Assembly: GCA_963840095.1 (NCBI GenBank)
Contig: CAWIXN010000004.1
Coordinates: 434,001 to 498,000 of the forward strand
Length of the DNA: 64,000 nucleotides
Direction: 5' to 3'
Source of the DNA: DATBGO01 sp963840095
GTDB taxonomy: Bacteria > Actinomycetota > Actinomycetes > Streptosporangiales > Streptosporangiaceae
The position numbers and the translations under genes were made by a program. Positions 1 to 8,446 of the stretch are shown piece by piece. The first letter of the stretch is position 1. Every line of letters starts with the position of its first letter. Below the pieces are notes generated by a model. The model was not told where the DNA came from. It worked only from the letters and a program-made list of their open reading frames with translations, and ran no database searches.

Positions 1-233
1 ATACCGTGGTTGCCGACACGGCCATCGGGTCCCGCGAAGCTCCAGGTCATCGAGGAGTCCACGCCGATCCGGTGGATGCGCAGCGCCCTCGGCCACGGCA
101 CCGCCCCCTTGTGCGCGCCGGCGTCCAGCGCGGGACGGAGAATCTCATGCACGGCCTGCACGAACAGCTTGCGGTGCTCGTCAGGCAGGCGGCGCAGGTC
201 GATCAGGAAACCAGCCGTGCGAACATGCTTCAT
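1..233 (-). CDS. Type II toxin, RelE/ParE-like (3' end outside the window)
   Basis: Reading starts at ATG 233 and runs off the left edge, giving 77 residues (MKHVRTAGFLIDLRRLPDEH...). The ATG overlaps the stop of the upstream antitoxin gene as ATGA, the usual arrangement of a toxin-antitoxin operon. The visible segment has a helix-rich start (LRRLPDEHRKLFVQAVHEIL) followed by a PWPRALRIHRIGVD strand region, which fits the small RelE/ParE-like toxins that cut mRNA or block gyrase. The catalytic C-terminal part lies outside the window, so the subtype cannot be named. The role is inferred mainly from the neighbour and the overlap. Confidence 0.6.
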   Translation of the reverse strand, partial: MKHVRTAGFLIDLRRLPDEHRKLFVQAVHEILRPALDAGAHKGAVPWPRALRIHRIGVDSSMTWSFAGPDGRVGNHG

Positions 234-484
234 TCGCCTGCGCCGAAATCGGCCACCAGCGCTTCCATCGAGTCGTACACCTTGACATCAGGAACGTCAT
301 CACCTGGCCGAGACGGGTACCTGCTCTCGTGAGCGACCCAGTACAGCTCAGCTTCACGCTGCTCCAGCGCCTTGAGCGCGCGATACTCCTCCAGGGGGAC
401 CACGACCGCCTCGACCTGGCCTGCCCTGAAGATCACCTGATGGTCGGTGATCTCGGCATCGAAAGACAGGGAACCCTGGCTCAT
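230..484 (-). CDS. Type II antitoxin, Phd/YefM-like
   Basis: An 84-residue protein starting at ATG 484 (MSQGSLSFDAEITDHQVIF). A longer in-frame reading upstream exists, but it is arginine-rich shadow sequence over the topoisomerase gene, so this start is preferred. The segment AVVVPLEEYRALKALEQREAELYW resembles the Phd/YefM pattern, where an N-terminal fold binds DNA (V-x-PLEEYRAL) and an acidic C-terminal tail (DDVPDVKVYDSMEALVADFGAGE) wraps the toxin. It overlaps the downstream toxin start by four bases, so the two are probably translationally coupled. Such antitoxins usually repress their own promoter. Confidence 0.65.
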   Translation of the reverse strand: MSQGSLSFDAEITDHQVIFRAGQVEAVVVPLEEYRALKALEQREAELYWVAHESRYPSRPGDDVPDVKVYDSMEALVADFGAGE

Positions 485-669
485 GCCAGCGAGACTACTC
501 CTCGAAGAAACAGAGCCAGTATCCCGAGGTTGGGGCGGAGCCTGATCCGCCGCGGATGGTCCGTCGGCCGTGGACGCTCTGTCAGCGCCCCGATGAGAAC
601 TGGCGCATCCGAGGGGGTGCGGCTCTCGGCCTGGAGAGCCTGGGTGCCCCCTTGAACGGTCTGGCCGTG

Positions 670-1689
670 TCATGCCGGGCCGGACAGTAGTGCTGCCACT
701 GCGGCCTCCGCCGCCGCGCTGGCCGGCAGTGCGACCGGGAGTACGGGAACGGAGGTCAGGGCGCCGTCGGATTCGTAGCGGCGGATCAGCCGTGGATCGA
801 TGTAGGAACTGCGGGCTACGGCCGGGGTATCTCCGAGCCACTCGGCCACCGACCGGATGCCGGCCGTAATTGCGCGGCTGGAATCGCGATCGGATGCCGA
901 CGGGCCGGCGTTGGCCAGTTGCAGTGCCATCAGGACGGTCGCGTTCCAGGTCCGGAACTCCTTCGCGGTGAAATGACCGCTGGCGTGGCCGGCGATGTAG
1001 GCGCTGACGTCGTGGGAGTGCAGCTGATGCCATCGGGCGCCGTCCTGCCAGCAGAACAGCGCGTCCAGGCCATTATCGCTGCCGGTCAGCAGCCGCAGCG
1101 TGCCGAGGACGGCGCGGTCGGTGACGGTGATTGCCCGTTCCTTACCTTCCTTCGCGACGTAGTCGAACACGGCAGCGCCGCGTTTGACTGTGACATGCTG
1201 CTTCAGCAGCGTGACGGCACCGTAATGGTGGTCAAGGTCGGCGTACCGCTCACCGCCGAGCCGGAACAGGCCGAGGTCGATCAGTCGCACCGCGCTGGCT
1301 GCTACCCGGTCCCGGTCGAGCCGGCGCCTGCCTAGGTCATGAACGGTCGCGTCGCGCAACGCGGGCAGCGCGCCGGCGAACCGCAGCATGTGGTCGAACT
1401 TCTGCGCATCTCGCTGCTCCCGCCACAACTGGTGATAGCGGTACTGGGTGCGGCCACGGCTGTCCACGCCGGTGGCCTGGATATGGCCGAGCGGATCCGG
1501 TGAGATCCAGATGTCTCGCCAGGCTGGCGGGAGCGCGAGCGCCCGGATGCGCTGCAGCGTCGCGGGATCGGTGATCTCCGCCCCGGCCCGATCACGGTAG
1601 ACGAACGCGCCGGCCACTCCGGCCCGGCTGATACCAGGGCTGCGCGGATCAGCGCGGGACAGCTCCGCGACCGCTGAAGAGACCGTCAC
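670..1689 (-). CDS. DNA topoisomerase IB (poxvirus/eukaryotic type)
   Basis: A 339-residue type IB topoisomerase, an enzyme that relaxes supercoils through a 3'-phosphotyrosyl intermediate without ATP. The catalytic tyrosine is Tyr296 in ARSSYIDPRLI. Other landmarks of the family are YRYHQLWREQRDAQKFDHM near 83-101, the active-site Arg in LFRLGGERYA near 143, the lysine loop FDYVAKEGKE near 183 and the second Arg in TAKEFRTWNA near 246. Length is normal for bacterial members (about 320-360). Its ATG overlaps the stop of the EVE-domain gene upstream (ATGA), so the two form one transcription unit. The C-terminal alanine-rich tail is not part of the catalytic core. Confidence 0.93.
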   Translation of the reverse strand: MTVSSAVAELSRADPRSPGISRAGVAGAFVYRDRAGAEITDPATLQRIRALALPPAWRDIWISPDPLGHIQATGVDSRGRTQYRYHQLWREQRDAQKFDHMLRFAGALPALRDATVHDLGRRRLDRDRVAASAVRLIDLGLFRLGGERYADLDHHYGAVTLLKQHVTVKRGAAVFDYVAKEGKERAITVTDRAVLGTLRLLTGSDNGLDALFCWQDGARWHQLHSHDVSAYIAGHASGHFTAKEFRTWNATVLMALQLANAGPSASDRDSSRAITAGIRSVAEWLGDTPAVARSSYIDPRLIRRYESDGALTSVPVLPVALPASAAAEAAVAALLSGPA

Positions 1690-2159
1690 GACCGTAAGCC
1701 CTCCCGGCGCCTGCCCGTGCCCCCAGATCCGCCTGGCGCCAGCACCTCGAGCCGCGGGGCGGCGCGTTCCGCCAACCCGCGCGCGACATCGGGGGGCAGC
1801 GGCACCGTCGAGCCCTGAAACCCGCGGAAGGGACGGAACGAGGCGAGCGTGGCGTCGGCGAGCAATTCCGCTCGCAGCAGCGCCGGGTCGATCCGGCAGG
1901 CAAACCGGATGCCGGTCCGCCAGCGCCCGAATGCCGTACCGGTGTCACGCCACTCAGGGTCCTCGTAGGTCGGGGTGGTGATGACCGCGACGTAGTAGAT
2001 GCCGGGGTGATCGGCCCCGACGATCTGCAGCCAGACGCGATCACCGGCTGCCGTCCTGTCCCGGTAGCGCGGGGTGCTCCACCGTTGCATTAGCGACGCA
2101 GAGATGGCTGCATCCAGGTCGTCCCGCTTGCGGTTGCCCGGAAAAATCCAGTCTGTCAT
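1686..2159 (-). CDS. EVE-domain-like protein
   Basis: A protein of 157 residues beginning MTDWIFPGNRKRDDLDAAI. This opening and the later VWLQIVGADHPGIYYVAVITTPTY stretch fit the EVE (PUA-like) fold, whose members bind modified bases in DNA or RNA. ATG 2159 has a GGAAGCGG Shine-Dalgarno just upstream; an in-frame GTG at 2177 would add six residues and is less likely. It runs directly into the topoisomerase IB gene with an ATGA overlap. The C-terminal 30 residues are proline, glycine and arginine rich. The family assignment rests on the N-terminal motif and length, so a search should confirm it. Confidence 0.6.
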   Translation of the reverse strand: MTDWIFPGNRKRDDLDAAISASLMQRWSTPRYRDRTAAGDRVWLQIVGADHPGIYYVAVITTPTYEDPEWRDTGTAFGRWRTGIRFACRIDPALLRAELLADATLASFRPFRGFQGSTVPLPPDVARGLAERAAPRLEVLAPGGSGGTGRRREGLRS

Positions 2160-2385
2160 CCGCCGCTTCCGATGCACCGGGAGTTGTCAGGCGTCCTCAG
2201 GCGCCAGGGTACCGGCCTGCAGCCCCGTCCTGATCTCGAAAATCGATCCCGGCCCGGACCGGGATCCCGCTGACGTGTGCTCCGCGTCCCCTATGCTCGC
2301 GCGGCCGACCGCCGCACCGGTATCCGCCTGGTGACTGCACCTTCTAGCCCGTCCGCCAGACCGGCCGTCCCTGTGCCCCGCGCCG

Positions 2386-2523
2386 TTACAGGGCGCCCAG
2401 GAGGGCGAGTAACTCCCCGTTGACCTCGGTCGCGCGCGTCCAGATGATCGTGTGCGGGCCCTGCGGTATAACAACTGGGCGAGCATCGGCCAGCTGAGCG
2501 GCCAGGCGGTTGTCGGTGGCGTC
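2386..2523 (-). pseudogene. Alpha/beta hydrolase C-terminal remnant
   Basis: About 45 codons before a TAA read DATDNRLAAQLADARPVV then IPQGPHTIIWTRATEVNGEL and LALLGAL. This is the typical end of chloroperoxidase-type alpha/beta hydrolases, with the catalytic histidine in GPHTIIW. No catalytic serine elbow or start codon is found upstream, where the sequence changes into the repeat described next. A deletion or an insertion seems to have removed the 5' part of the gene. Confidence 0.5.
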
Positions 2524-2641
2524 GGCGGAAAGACCCGGTCCTGGGCCCCAGTTTGGGTAGGGCGGCCGTTTTGCGAGTTCATTGGCGACCTGAGCCCCGC
2601 CGCGCTAGCCGGTCTTCGGCGGTGCTGGGAGAGCGTCCTGA

Positions 2642-2853
2642 GGCAGCCACGTCTCGCATGTGGATCGCGGCTTGCGGAATCGTGATCTTTGACCCCTTGA
2701 CTCGCCCATCTGTCGGTCCCGGCCTGCGGCCGAATGCCCGGCTAGAACGGGCTGGATCCGTGAAAATCTCACTTCCGGCAAGCCATAGACGCGCCCAATG
2801 GCTCCCGGTTGGCTCCCCAGCTATTGGAATACCTATTCGAAATGACTCGTCTA
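2642..2853. repeat. Diverged long direct repeat, copy A (next to tRNA-Pro att scar)
   Basis: About 210 bases that align along their length with 10143-10359. Shared blocks include GGCTTGCGG, AATCGTGATCTTTG, CCTGCGGCCGAATGCCC, CTAGAACGGGCTGGATC, CTTCCGGCAAGC and GGCTCCCCAGCTAT. Both copies end exactly in the tRNA-Pro 3' end duplication. On the minus strand the end reads in one frame like GEPNGEP, which may be the last codons of an integrase. No intact gene is present here. Confidence 0.75.
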
Positions 2854-2899
2854 CCAGTCGGGACGGCGGGATTTGAACCCGCGACCCCTTGACCCCCAG
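2854..2899 (-). other. tRNA-Pro 3'-end duplication (att scar 1)
   Basis: Forty-six bases identical to the 3' half of the intact tRNA-Pro gene at 37785-37858, from the discriminator end through the T arm to the anticodon loop (CCAGTCGGGACGGCGGG ... TTGACCCCCAG). Similarity stops abruptly at the anticodon arm. Such partial copies arise when an element integrates into the tRNA 3' end and rebuilds the gene. Confidence 0.85.
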
Positions 2900-3057
2900 A
2901 ACGGCGGGTTAGAGGTTACCGCTGCTCAGAGTGTGTATGCCGGTCGCGTGCTCCGTGCTTGACGGGCGGCTTGTTCAGCCGGTTGCATGCCGTGTGGTCC
3001 CCAAGTGGTCCCCGGCTCACTGTCCGCTGTTTGCCAAGAGGGCCGATTATTGGGGGC

Positions 3058-4167
3058 GTGATCGATCACTCGGAGGGCTGGCTCGTCCCGTTCACCCAGG
3101 TCGAGATGCGCCGGATGTGGACGTACAGTGATGGCGTCCTCACGACCAAGGGGCACCGGTTGCCGAGTGGCACCGCCAGGGCCGGGAGTTGGGCATTGGT
3201 GGACCAGGCGACCGGTAACGTCCAGTGCGTGGTTCCGCCGGGGGAATTCTCACGTCTATTCCGTCCGGTAGACGTGTTCGCCGACGTGCCCGGCTTTCCC
3301 ACATATCTGGGGACGGTTACCGCGTCTGACGGTACCGCGCTGGTGGATCTGGCACTCGATCGCAACCCCTTCATGCTGGCTAACGGACCCCACCGGGTGG
3401 CCAGACCCCATGTGCTCATGGTGCCCCGCAGCCATCGAGACGGATGGTCGTCGGCCACGGCTCAGGAATTGGCGGCTCGTTATACTGCGATGACCCTGGT
3501 CGCCGCGTGGTACCGGGGCTTGGACGGCGGACACGTGGTGTTCTGTGCCAATGACAGCGCACCCAACCTCGACTACCTGCGTGACGTGGAAGTCGCGAGC
3601 GGGACCCTCGCCGATAGCGGCGCCGATGTGGCGATCTCCAAGAATCCCCGGCAGGATGTGCAGCACGCCCACTTGCACGGGTTCTATATGGAATATGGTG
3701 ACGCCGAGAACCACGAGTCCTCGGCGCTTCACGGGCTTCCCGTTATTGCGGAGGGTCAGTGGGCGTTCAGTGCTGCGCTCGGTAGCGACGCCGTAAGGGT
3801 GGAACCGGACAGCACCAGGCTCGCCGGCGCTGTTCGCTTGGCCGTGCAGCCGTGGGGTGGTAGTTACTGCTCGTACCAATTGGGCATGGACGGCCCCTTC
3901 TGGGTTATGCCTGCATTGGGACCATCCCAGGATGAGTTCAACCGGCGCCTCGCTCGGGCGGATGGCCTCAAGGCGGAGCCCGACCCCAAGCTGGGCGGGG
4001 CCATCAACCTGGTGCGGCCCACCCTGGCCGATGCGGGGCGGCTCCATGCGGCACAACAGGCCACAGCTGAACAGCGGGCGAGTTTCGAGACCTTCTTGGC
4101 CGAGCGCGGACTGAACGCGCGGTCGCTGGCCGTGGGTCTGGTACCTGGAGCGCCGCGCGCTCCGTAG
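3058..4167 (+). CDS. HIT-like (histidine-triad) domain protein
   Basis: A 369-residue protein starting at GTG 3058 (VIDHSEGWLVPFTQVEMRRM). Upstream codons to TTG 2959 are open, but they run through sequence that on the other strand reads PGTTWGPHG like an integrase tail, so the shorter start is preferred. The core DRNPFMLANGPHRVARPHVL followed by MVPRSH, and the triad His203-Ala-His205-Leu-His207 in DVQHAHLHGFY, fit the HIT/GalT superfamily of nucleotidyl hydrolases and transferases. A conserved asparagine before the triad (FCANDSAPN) supports this. The substrate is unknown. The gene is the only one between two tRNA-Pro att scars, so it looks like the cargo of a decayed mini-island. Confidence 0.6.
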   Translation: MIDHSEGWLVPFTQVEMRRMWTYSDGVLTTKGHRLPSGTARAGSWALVDQATGNVQCVVPPGEFSRLFRPVDVFADVPGFPTYLGTVTASDGTALVDLALDRNPFMLANGPHRVARPHVLMVPRSHRDGWSSATAQELAARYTAMTLVAAWYRGLDGGHVVFCANDSAPNLDYLRDVEVASGTLADSGADVAISKNPRQDVQHAHLHGFYMEYGDAENHESSALHGLPVIAEGQWAFSAALGSDAVRVEPDSTRLAGAVRLAVQPWGGSYCSYQLGMDGPFWVMPALGPSQDEFNRRLARADGLKAEPDPKLGGAINLVRPTLADAGRLHAAQQATAEQRASFETFLAERGLNARSLAVGLVPGAPRAP

Positions 4168-4725
4168 AGCCTAAACTCGGTGACGAGCAAACCCTCGTTG
4201 CGGCCATTCTTTGAAGTAGACGGTGTCGATGTGATGGTGGGGCAGTCGGGACGGCGGGATTTGACCCCGCGACCCCTTGACCCCCAGGCACGAATCGGGT
4301 GTCTGGGCCGGTCCGAGTGAGTCCGGCGGGGAGCCGCTCACCAGCGCGAATTTCGCGTGCAGTAGCAACTCGTCCGGGGGAGTCTGCGGGCGTTGGCTCC
4401 CCTCACTGGCTCCCCATCGCAAACGGCGAGAGACGCCTTGGTCTTGCCCTCGGCACGCGCCGGCGCGCATCACCGGGAGCCCCTCACTGTCGCTGAGGGC
4501 CGCTTCCAGATCAGGCGGGCATGATCTGGCCCTCGCCGGCCGTGATCACTCGGCCCGGCCATGGAGCAACGATGGACCCCGGGTCCCCCGCGTGCTCTGC
4601 GCATTTGTGGAGACAGGTGCTGACGGCACCGAGATCTGAGCGGCCGGCGCGGTGCGGGTTCGCGGGGCGGCGTGCCGCGTTCTGCAGCGCTGGCTGTACA
4701 CCGCGCGGTGTGCTGTGGTGGACCC
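4168..4725. other. Non-coding stretch around att scar 2
   Basis: About 560 bases without a convincing gene. It contains the second tRNA-Pro att scar (4243-4287) and, near 4391-4412, the double GGCTCCCC motif that also precedes the scars at 2854 and 10360. Open frames here show no protein-like composition. Confidence 0.5.
4243..4287 (-). other. tRNA-Pro 3'-end duplication (att scar 2)
   Basis: Forty-five bases matching the 3' half of tRNA-Pro at 37785-37858 with one difference (TTGACCCCGC in place of TTGAACCCGC, in the T loop). Similarity ends at the same anticodon-loop position as in the other two scars. Confidence 0.82.
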
Positions 4726-5646
4726 ATGGGCGGCGCATACGTGCACGGCTACGGCCAGCGAGAGTACGAGCGGTTGCAGGATCAGGCGGGAACGCTGGCC
4801 GGGCTGCTGCACCGCGGCACCCGGTACCCGCCCGGGAGCCAGGTGCTCGAGGCCGGGTGCGGTGTCGGCGCCCAGACGGTCACGCTGGCCCGGCGCAGCC
4901 CCGGGGCCCGGTTCACATCCGTGGACATCTCCGCGGGCTCGATCGCCGAGGCGCGCCGCCGGGCCCGGCTGGCTGACGTGACCAACGTGGAGTTCCGGCA
5001 GGCCGACATCTTCGCGCTGCCGTTCGCCCCCGGGTCGTTCGACCACGTCTTCGTCTGCTTCGTGCTTGAGCACCTGTCCCAGCCGGTCACCGCCCTGGCC
5101 GGCCTGCGCGGCGTGCTGCGGCCGGGCGGGACCATCACGGTGATCGAGGGCGACCACGGGTCGGCGTTCTTCCATCCCGACAGCCGTGCGGCCCGCCAGG
5201 CGATCCAGTGCCAGATCGACCTGCAGCGACAGGCCGGTGGTGATGCGCTGGTCGGTCGGCGGATCTATCCGCTCCTGGTCGAGGCTGGCTTCGGTGCCGT
5301 TCGTGTCGGCCCCCGCATCGTGTACGTGGATTCGAGCCGTCCCGAACTGGTCGATGGCGTCACCAAGAGGACCTTCACGGCGATGATCGAGGGCGTCCGC
5401 GAGCCCGCGATCGGCGCGGGCCTGATCGACGCGGAAACCTTCGATGCCGGCGTCCGGGCTCTGTACCGGACAACCGAGGCCGATGGCGTGTTCTGCTACA
5501 CCTTCTTCAAGGGGACCGGCGAGAAGCCGGCCGGAACAACCAATGCCGCCGCGCTGCCCCCGGTTATCTGGCCGGGCAGGCGAGCTGCCCATCAGGCCCT
5601 AACCACGCAAGACGGTGATAGCTCCCGGGGAAGCTCGGGTTCGTGA
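4726..5646 (+). CDS. Class I SAM-dependent methyltransferase
   Basis: A 307-residue protein starting at ATG 4726 (MGGAYVHGYGQREYERLQDQ); 18 in-frame codons upstream look non-coding. Motif I is VLEAGCGVGAQT (40-51), followed by FTSVDISAGSIAEARRRA (motif II acid), FRQADIFALPFAPGSFDHVF and VLEHLSQP, then LRGVLRPGGTITVIEGDHGS. This is a Rossmann-fold methyltransferase of the UbiE/Methyltransf_11 type acting on a small molecule. The last ~40 residues after FFKGTGEK are low in structure and may be read-through into non-coding DNA. It lies between att scars 2 and 3, without obvious partners. Confidence 0.85.
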   Translation: MGGAYVHGYGQREYERLQDQAGTLAGLLHRGTRYPPGSQVLEAGCGVGAQTVTLARRSPGARFTSVDISAGSIAEARRRARLADVTNVEFRQADIFALPFAPGSFDHVFVCFVLEHLSQPVTALAGLRGVLRPGGTITVIEGDHGSAFFHPDSRAARQAIQCQIDLQRQAGGDALVGRRIYPLLVEAGFGAVRVGPRIVYVDSSRPELVDGVTKRTFTAMIEGVREPAIGAGLIDAETFDAGVRALYRTTEADGVFCYTFFKGTGEKPAGTTNAAALPPVIWPGRRAAHQALTTQDGDSSRGSSGS

Positions 5647-5739
5647 CTACAGCAACGCCTTCGGCTGGGAGCGACCGGGACAGACCCCTGCCGGATCGAG
5701 CAGACCACCTCGATGTTCTTCGACCCTGCCACCAACGTC

Positions 5740-5960
5740 CTGCCGCGCACCCGGCCCAGCCCGCTGACCTGGGATCAGCCCCGCCTGCACCGATGCGGGC
5801 GGGCACACCATCACTGGGCCTACGACGCGCTGAACCGCAAGACCGGCGAATCGACGGCCCGTCCACCAAGCTCCCCGCCGATCGCCACGTGGACGTGCAC
5901 ATACGGCTTCGGAGGCGGTTGGCAACTCGGACGCCGATATGGTCGTATAGTGCCCGTACC
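5740..5960 (+). pseudogene. Possible YD/RHS-repeat remnant
   Basis: Short in-frame pieces such as SPLTWD and WAYDALNRKTGES resemble the tyrosine-aspartate repeats of RHS/YD-repeat secreted proteins. They are not linked in one long frame and no start, shell or toxin domain is seen. This is read as a decayed scrap, with low confidence. Confidence 0.25.
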
Positions 5961-6075
5961 GGGTCGCTCCGCGTTTCTCAGCCAGATTGCATCGTTCCTG
6001 CCGCCGGGCCGGCGCAGTGCGTGACCGCTGGCCGCCATGCCGCGGCGCCCGAGCGCTGCAGCATGGACCACGCGG

Positions 6076-6795
6076 CTACTCGTTCCAGGTCAGGCAGAAG
6101 GGCTTGCCGACGGGGTCGGCATACACCCGCCAGTTTTCGCCGTCACCGGGCATCCGCGTCGCGCCGATCGCCAACGCCGCCTTTTCCGCCGACTCAAGGC
6201 CGGCGCGGTCGACGAGCAGGTCGAGGTGGACCTGCTGCGGAAAGGCCGGATCCGGCCACTGGGGCGCGCGGTAGTCCTCGATCTGCTGGAACAGCACCGG
6301 CTGCGCGCCGTGCTCGCCGATCATCGCCACGCCGTCGGCCTCATATGTCAGCGGCTTGCCCAGCATCTCGGAGTAGAACGCGCTGAGTGCCTTGGCATCG
6401 GGGCAGTCGAGCATGAAGCCCATCAGCGTGGTGATCGGGTCGTCGGCCTTGAGGCACAGGTCGAACGGATGCCCGGCCGGGTCGGCGAGGGTGTGCCAGG
6501 TCTCGTTGCGCCGCAGCAGGGTGGCGCCGAGCCCGACCGCCCGCTCCGCCGCCGCGTCGACGTTGGGCACGCGCAGGTCGAGGTGCGCCTGCTGGGGCGC
6601 GGCCGGGTCGGGCCACCGCGGCGGCACGTGATCCGGCGCAAGCTGGATTGCCATCCGCCACCCGTCGTCGGTGGTCATCGTGATCCACTCGTCGTCCTCG
6701 TACGCCGTCTTCCAGCCGGCGAGCGAGCCGTAGAAGGCGGAGAGCGCCACGATGTCGGGCGCGTCGAGCACGTACGTCTTCAGCTTCGCGATCAT
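6076..6795 (-). CDS. VOC (glyoxalase/bleomycin-resistance fold) protein, two domains
   Basis: A 239-residue protein from ATG 6795 (MIAKLKTYVLDAPDIVALSA). Two VOC modules follow each other: residues 1-118 (ALSAFYGSLAGWKTAYEDDE ... HLDLRVPNVDAAAERAVGLG) and 122-239 (MLDCPDAKALSAFYSEMLG ... HLDLLVDRAGLESAEKAALA). Each repeats the pattern of a strand ending in QxHLDL, then a helix, then a GATLL or GATRM strand and a final DPxGxPF segment. Members are dioxygenases, isomerases or drug-binding proteins; nothing here fixes the substrate. An in-frame extension to 6879 has no ribosome binding site of note. Confidence 0.85.
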   Translation of the reverse strand: MIAKLKTYVLDAPDIVALSAFYGSLAGWKTAYEDDEWITMTTDDGWRMAIQLAPDHVPPRWPDPAAPQQAHLDLRVPNVDAAAERAVGLGATLLRRNETWHTLADPAGHPFDLCLKADDPITTLMGFMLDCPDAKALSAFYSEMLGKPLTYEADGVAMIGEHGAQPVLFQQIEDYRAPQWPDPAFPQQVHLDLLVDRAGLESAEKAALAIGATRMPGDGENWRVYADPVGKPFCLTWNE

Positions 6796-7426
6796 CTGTT
6801 CATCCTTACCCAAGGGTCCGACACCCGCTCCTCGTTTTGTGCGCGCGTCCACCGGCCGGGCGGCTGGTTGAAGCATCATTCAATCGGCCAGGATCGATGG
6901 CCGAGAGCCGTGGGTGGTCAACTTGTGACCTGTCGCTGACGGGGCACGAGGAATCTTCCAGTACCGGCCCGCCTCCCGGACATAGCGCCGGTACCCCCGA
7001 CCAGAACACCAGCGGCCCGGCACACGACGGGCAGTCCGGGCGCGGACCCCAGATCACGGCCGGCCGCCGCGTACGCATCGACGGCAAGCGGACACGGTGC
7101 GGCGGATCACCACCCAGCCGGTCCGCAGCATCAAAGCCCAGCAGCACCGTAAGGCCGCCCATGTTTCCTAGGCAGTCTGGAAAGCTGTCCTGGGACTGAT
7201 CGGTCAAGAATCAGGTGGGACGAGACATGGTGACGCCAGCCAGAATTAGGAGCAGAGACTAGACAGCCAGACACCGACGGAGCTAGACAGCCAGGCTGAG
7301 CTAGGCAGGGTCTCGCGACAAAAAGAGGCTAGCGGGGCCTATTTGCATCTTGTGCCGGGTGATGTTTGACAATGGTACGACCACGCGGGGACCTGCCGTC
7401 GACAGGAGGATCCACGTTGCGATCTA
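6796..7426. other. Intergenic region with short direct repeats
   Basis: About 630 bases. No reading frame has convincing protein character; a 133-codon minus-strand frame (7207-6806) contains one CPSC motif but is otherwise unlike a protein. CTAGACAGCCAG occurs twice (7259-7270 and 7283-7294), with a third related GAGCTAGGCAGG just after. From about 7330 the base composition becomes less GC-rich towards the TIR gene. A GGAGGATCC near 7405 may serve as its ribosome binding site. Confidence 0.4.
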
Positions 7427-8446
7427 ATGTATCTGGCTCGGCGTCGTGTCGCTCATCCGGAGAGAGGCGAACGCTACGTGAAACATGGCAGCGATTCCGC
7501 TACCTACCTGATCGTCTACTCTGGCAAGGACCGTCCGTGGGCGGACTGGATCGCCGATCAACTCACAAGAGGCGGGCTGCTGTGTGAACAGCTCGATGTC
7601 GAGAGGCAGCTTCCGCCGTCGATCCAATCGCAAAGAATCATCTTGGTCGATTCCATCGAAGCGAGGAATCTGGCCGGGCGAATCGGAGAGGTCCACCTCA
7701 TTATCGGAGTCCAAGGCACTCCGCCTATCTCGGTAGCCAAGGGCAGAACCGTTGGCCTCCGTTGGGACGTTCACCTTGAGGGCCGGACCGAGGCAGATGC
7801 GAGCCGCCAGTTGTGGATGGCAATAGGACGTAGGTTCGGTGTGAGCCCACCTCGAAGTCACGACGCAGCGCGAAGCGAAAGCTCTGGCGTGCCGTTTCCA
7901 GCGCCGGTGACGATCTTCATTAGTTATCGACGAGTCGACAACGCTCGCGGTGTGGTAACTCGCCTCCACACCTCACTCAAGGCTCGGCTTCCTGAGGCCC
8001 GTGTATTCCTGGACGTCGCCGATCCTGACCCGGAATCGGATGTGGCAAAGCGCCTCAATGGGGCGCTCTCGCTTTCCCCGATCCTGCTGGCGGTCGTCGG
8101 TGCAGACTGGTGTGGCAATCGCGTCGGTCGGCAACCAAGGATCTTCGACACCGGCGATTTCGTTCGTTACGAGGTGGCAAACGCGGGTCAGCGGTGGCCC
8201 AGAGTGCGCGTCGTCGTTGTCCTACTTGACGGCGCAAACCTCCCTCCGGCCGGAGAGTTGCCGGAGGATATTCAATACATCGCTTCCGTCCCCTCTGAGC
8301 GGCTCGACTTGACAGACTTCGACCGAGCCGTCGCTCGTATCGCAGAAATCATTGAGAGACTAGAGACTCAACACTCTCGTGTGAGCGACCACTCGCTCCA
8401 GAGTGAGCATTACAGCGTTCGCCCGTTCTCTCGCCAGTCCGATTAG
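7427..8446 (+). CDS. Double TIR-domain protein
   Basis: A 339-residue protein with two TIR-like modules. The second (161-310) is clear: VTIFISYRRVDNARGVVTRL, ARVFLDVADPDPESDVAKRL, LSPILLAVVGADW, DFVRYEVANAGQR and VVVVLLDGANLPPAGELPED. The first (26-135) is degenerate: ATYLIVYSGKDRPWADWIAD followed by LLCEQLDVERQLP, with the middle strands weakened. In bacterial TIR NADases a catalytic glutamate lies in the helix after the FxD strand; by eye the equivalent place in the second module is Lys208 in DVAKRL, so activity is doubtful. ATG 7427 and GTG 7478 are both possible starts. Composition is less GC-rich than its surroundings, which suggests transfer. TIR proteins act in anti-phage defence or signalling; no partner gene is recognisable here. 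Confidence 0.75.
   Translation: MYLARRRVAHPERGERYVKHGSDSATYLIVYSGKDRPWADWIADQLTRGGLLCEQLDVERQLPPSIQSQRIILVDSIEARNLAGRIGEVHLIIGVQGTPPISVAKGRTVGLRWDVHLEGRTEADASRQLWMAIGRRFGVSPPRSHDAARSESSGVPFPAPVTIFISYRRVDNARGVVTRLHTSLKARLPEARVFLDVADPDPESDVAKRLNGALSLSPILLAVVGADWCGNRVGRQPRIFDTGDFVRYEVANAGQRWPRVRVVVVLLDGANLPPAGELPEDIQYIASVPSERLDLTDFDRAVARIAEIIERLETQHSRVSDHSLQSEHYSVRPFSRQSD

Noticed and set aside
230..1033. A 267-residue version of the antitoxin gene
   Set aside because: The first 180 codons overlap the topoisomerase gene in another frame and have shadow composition; only the last 84 residues look like an antitoxin.
6806..7207. A 133-codon minus-strand ORF with a CPSC motif
   Set aside because: Only one cysteine pair and otherwise shadow-like composition; not supported as a gene.
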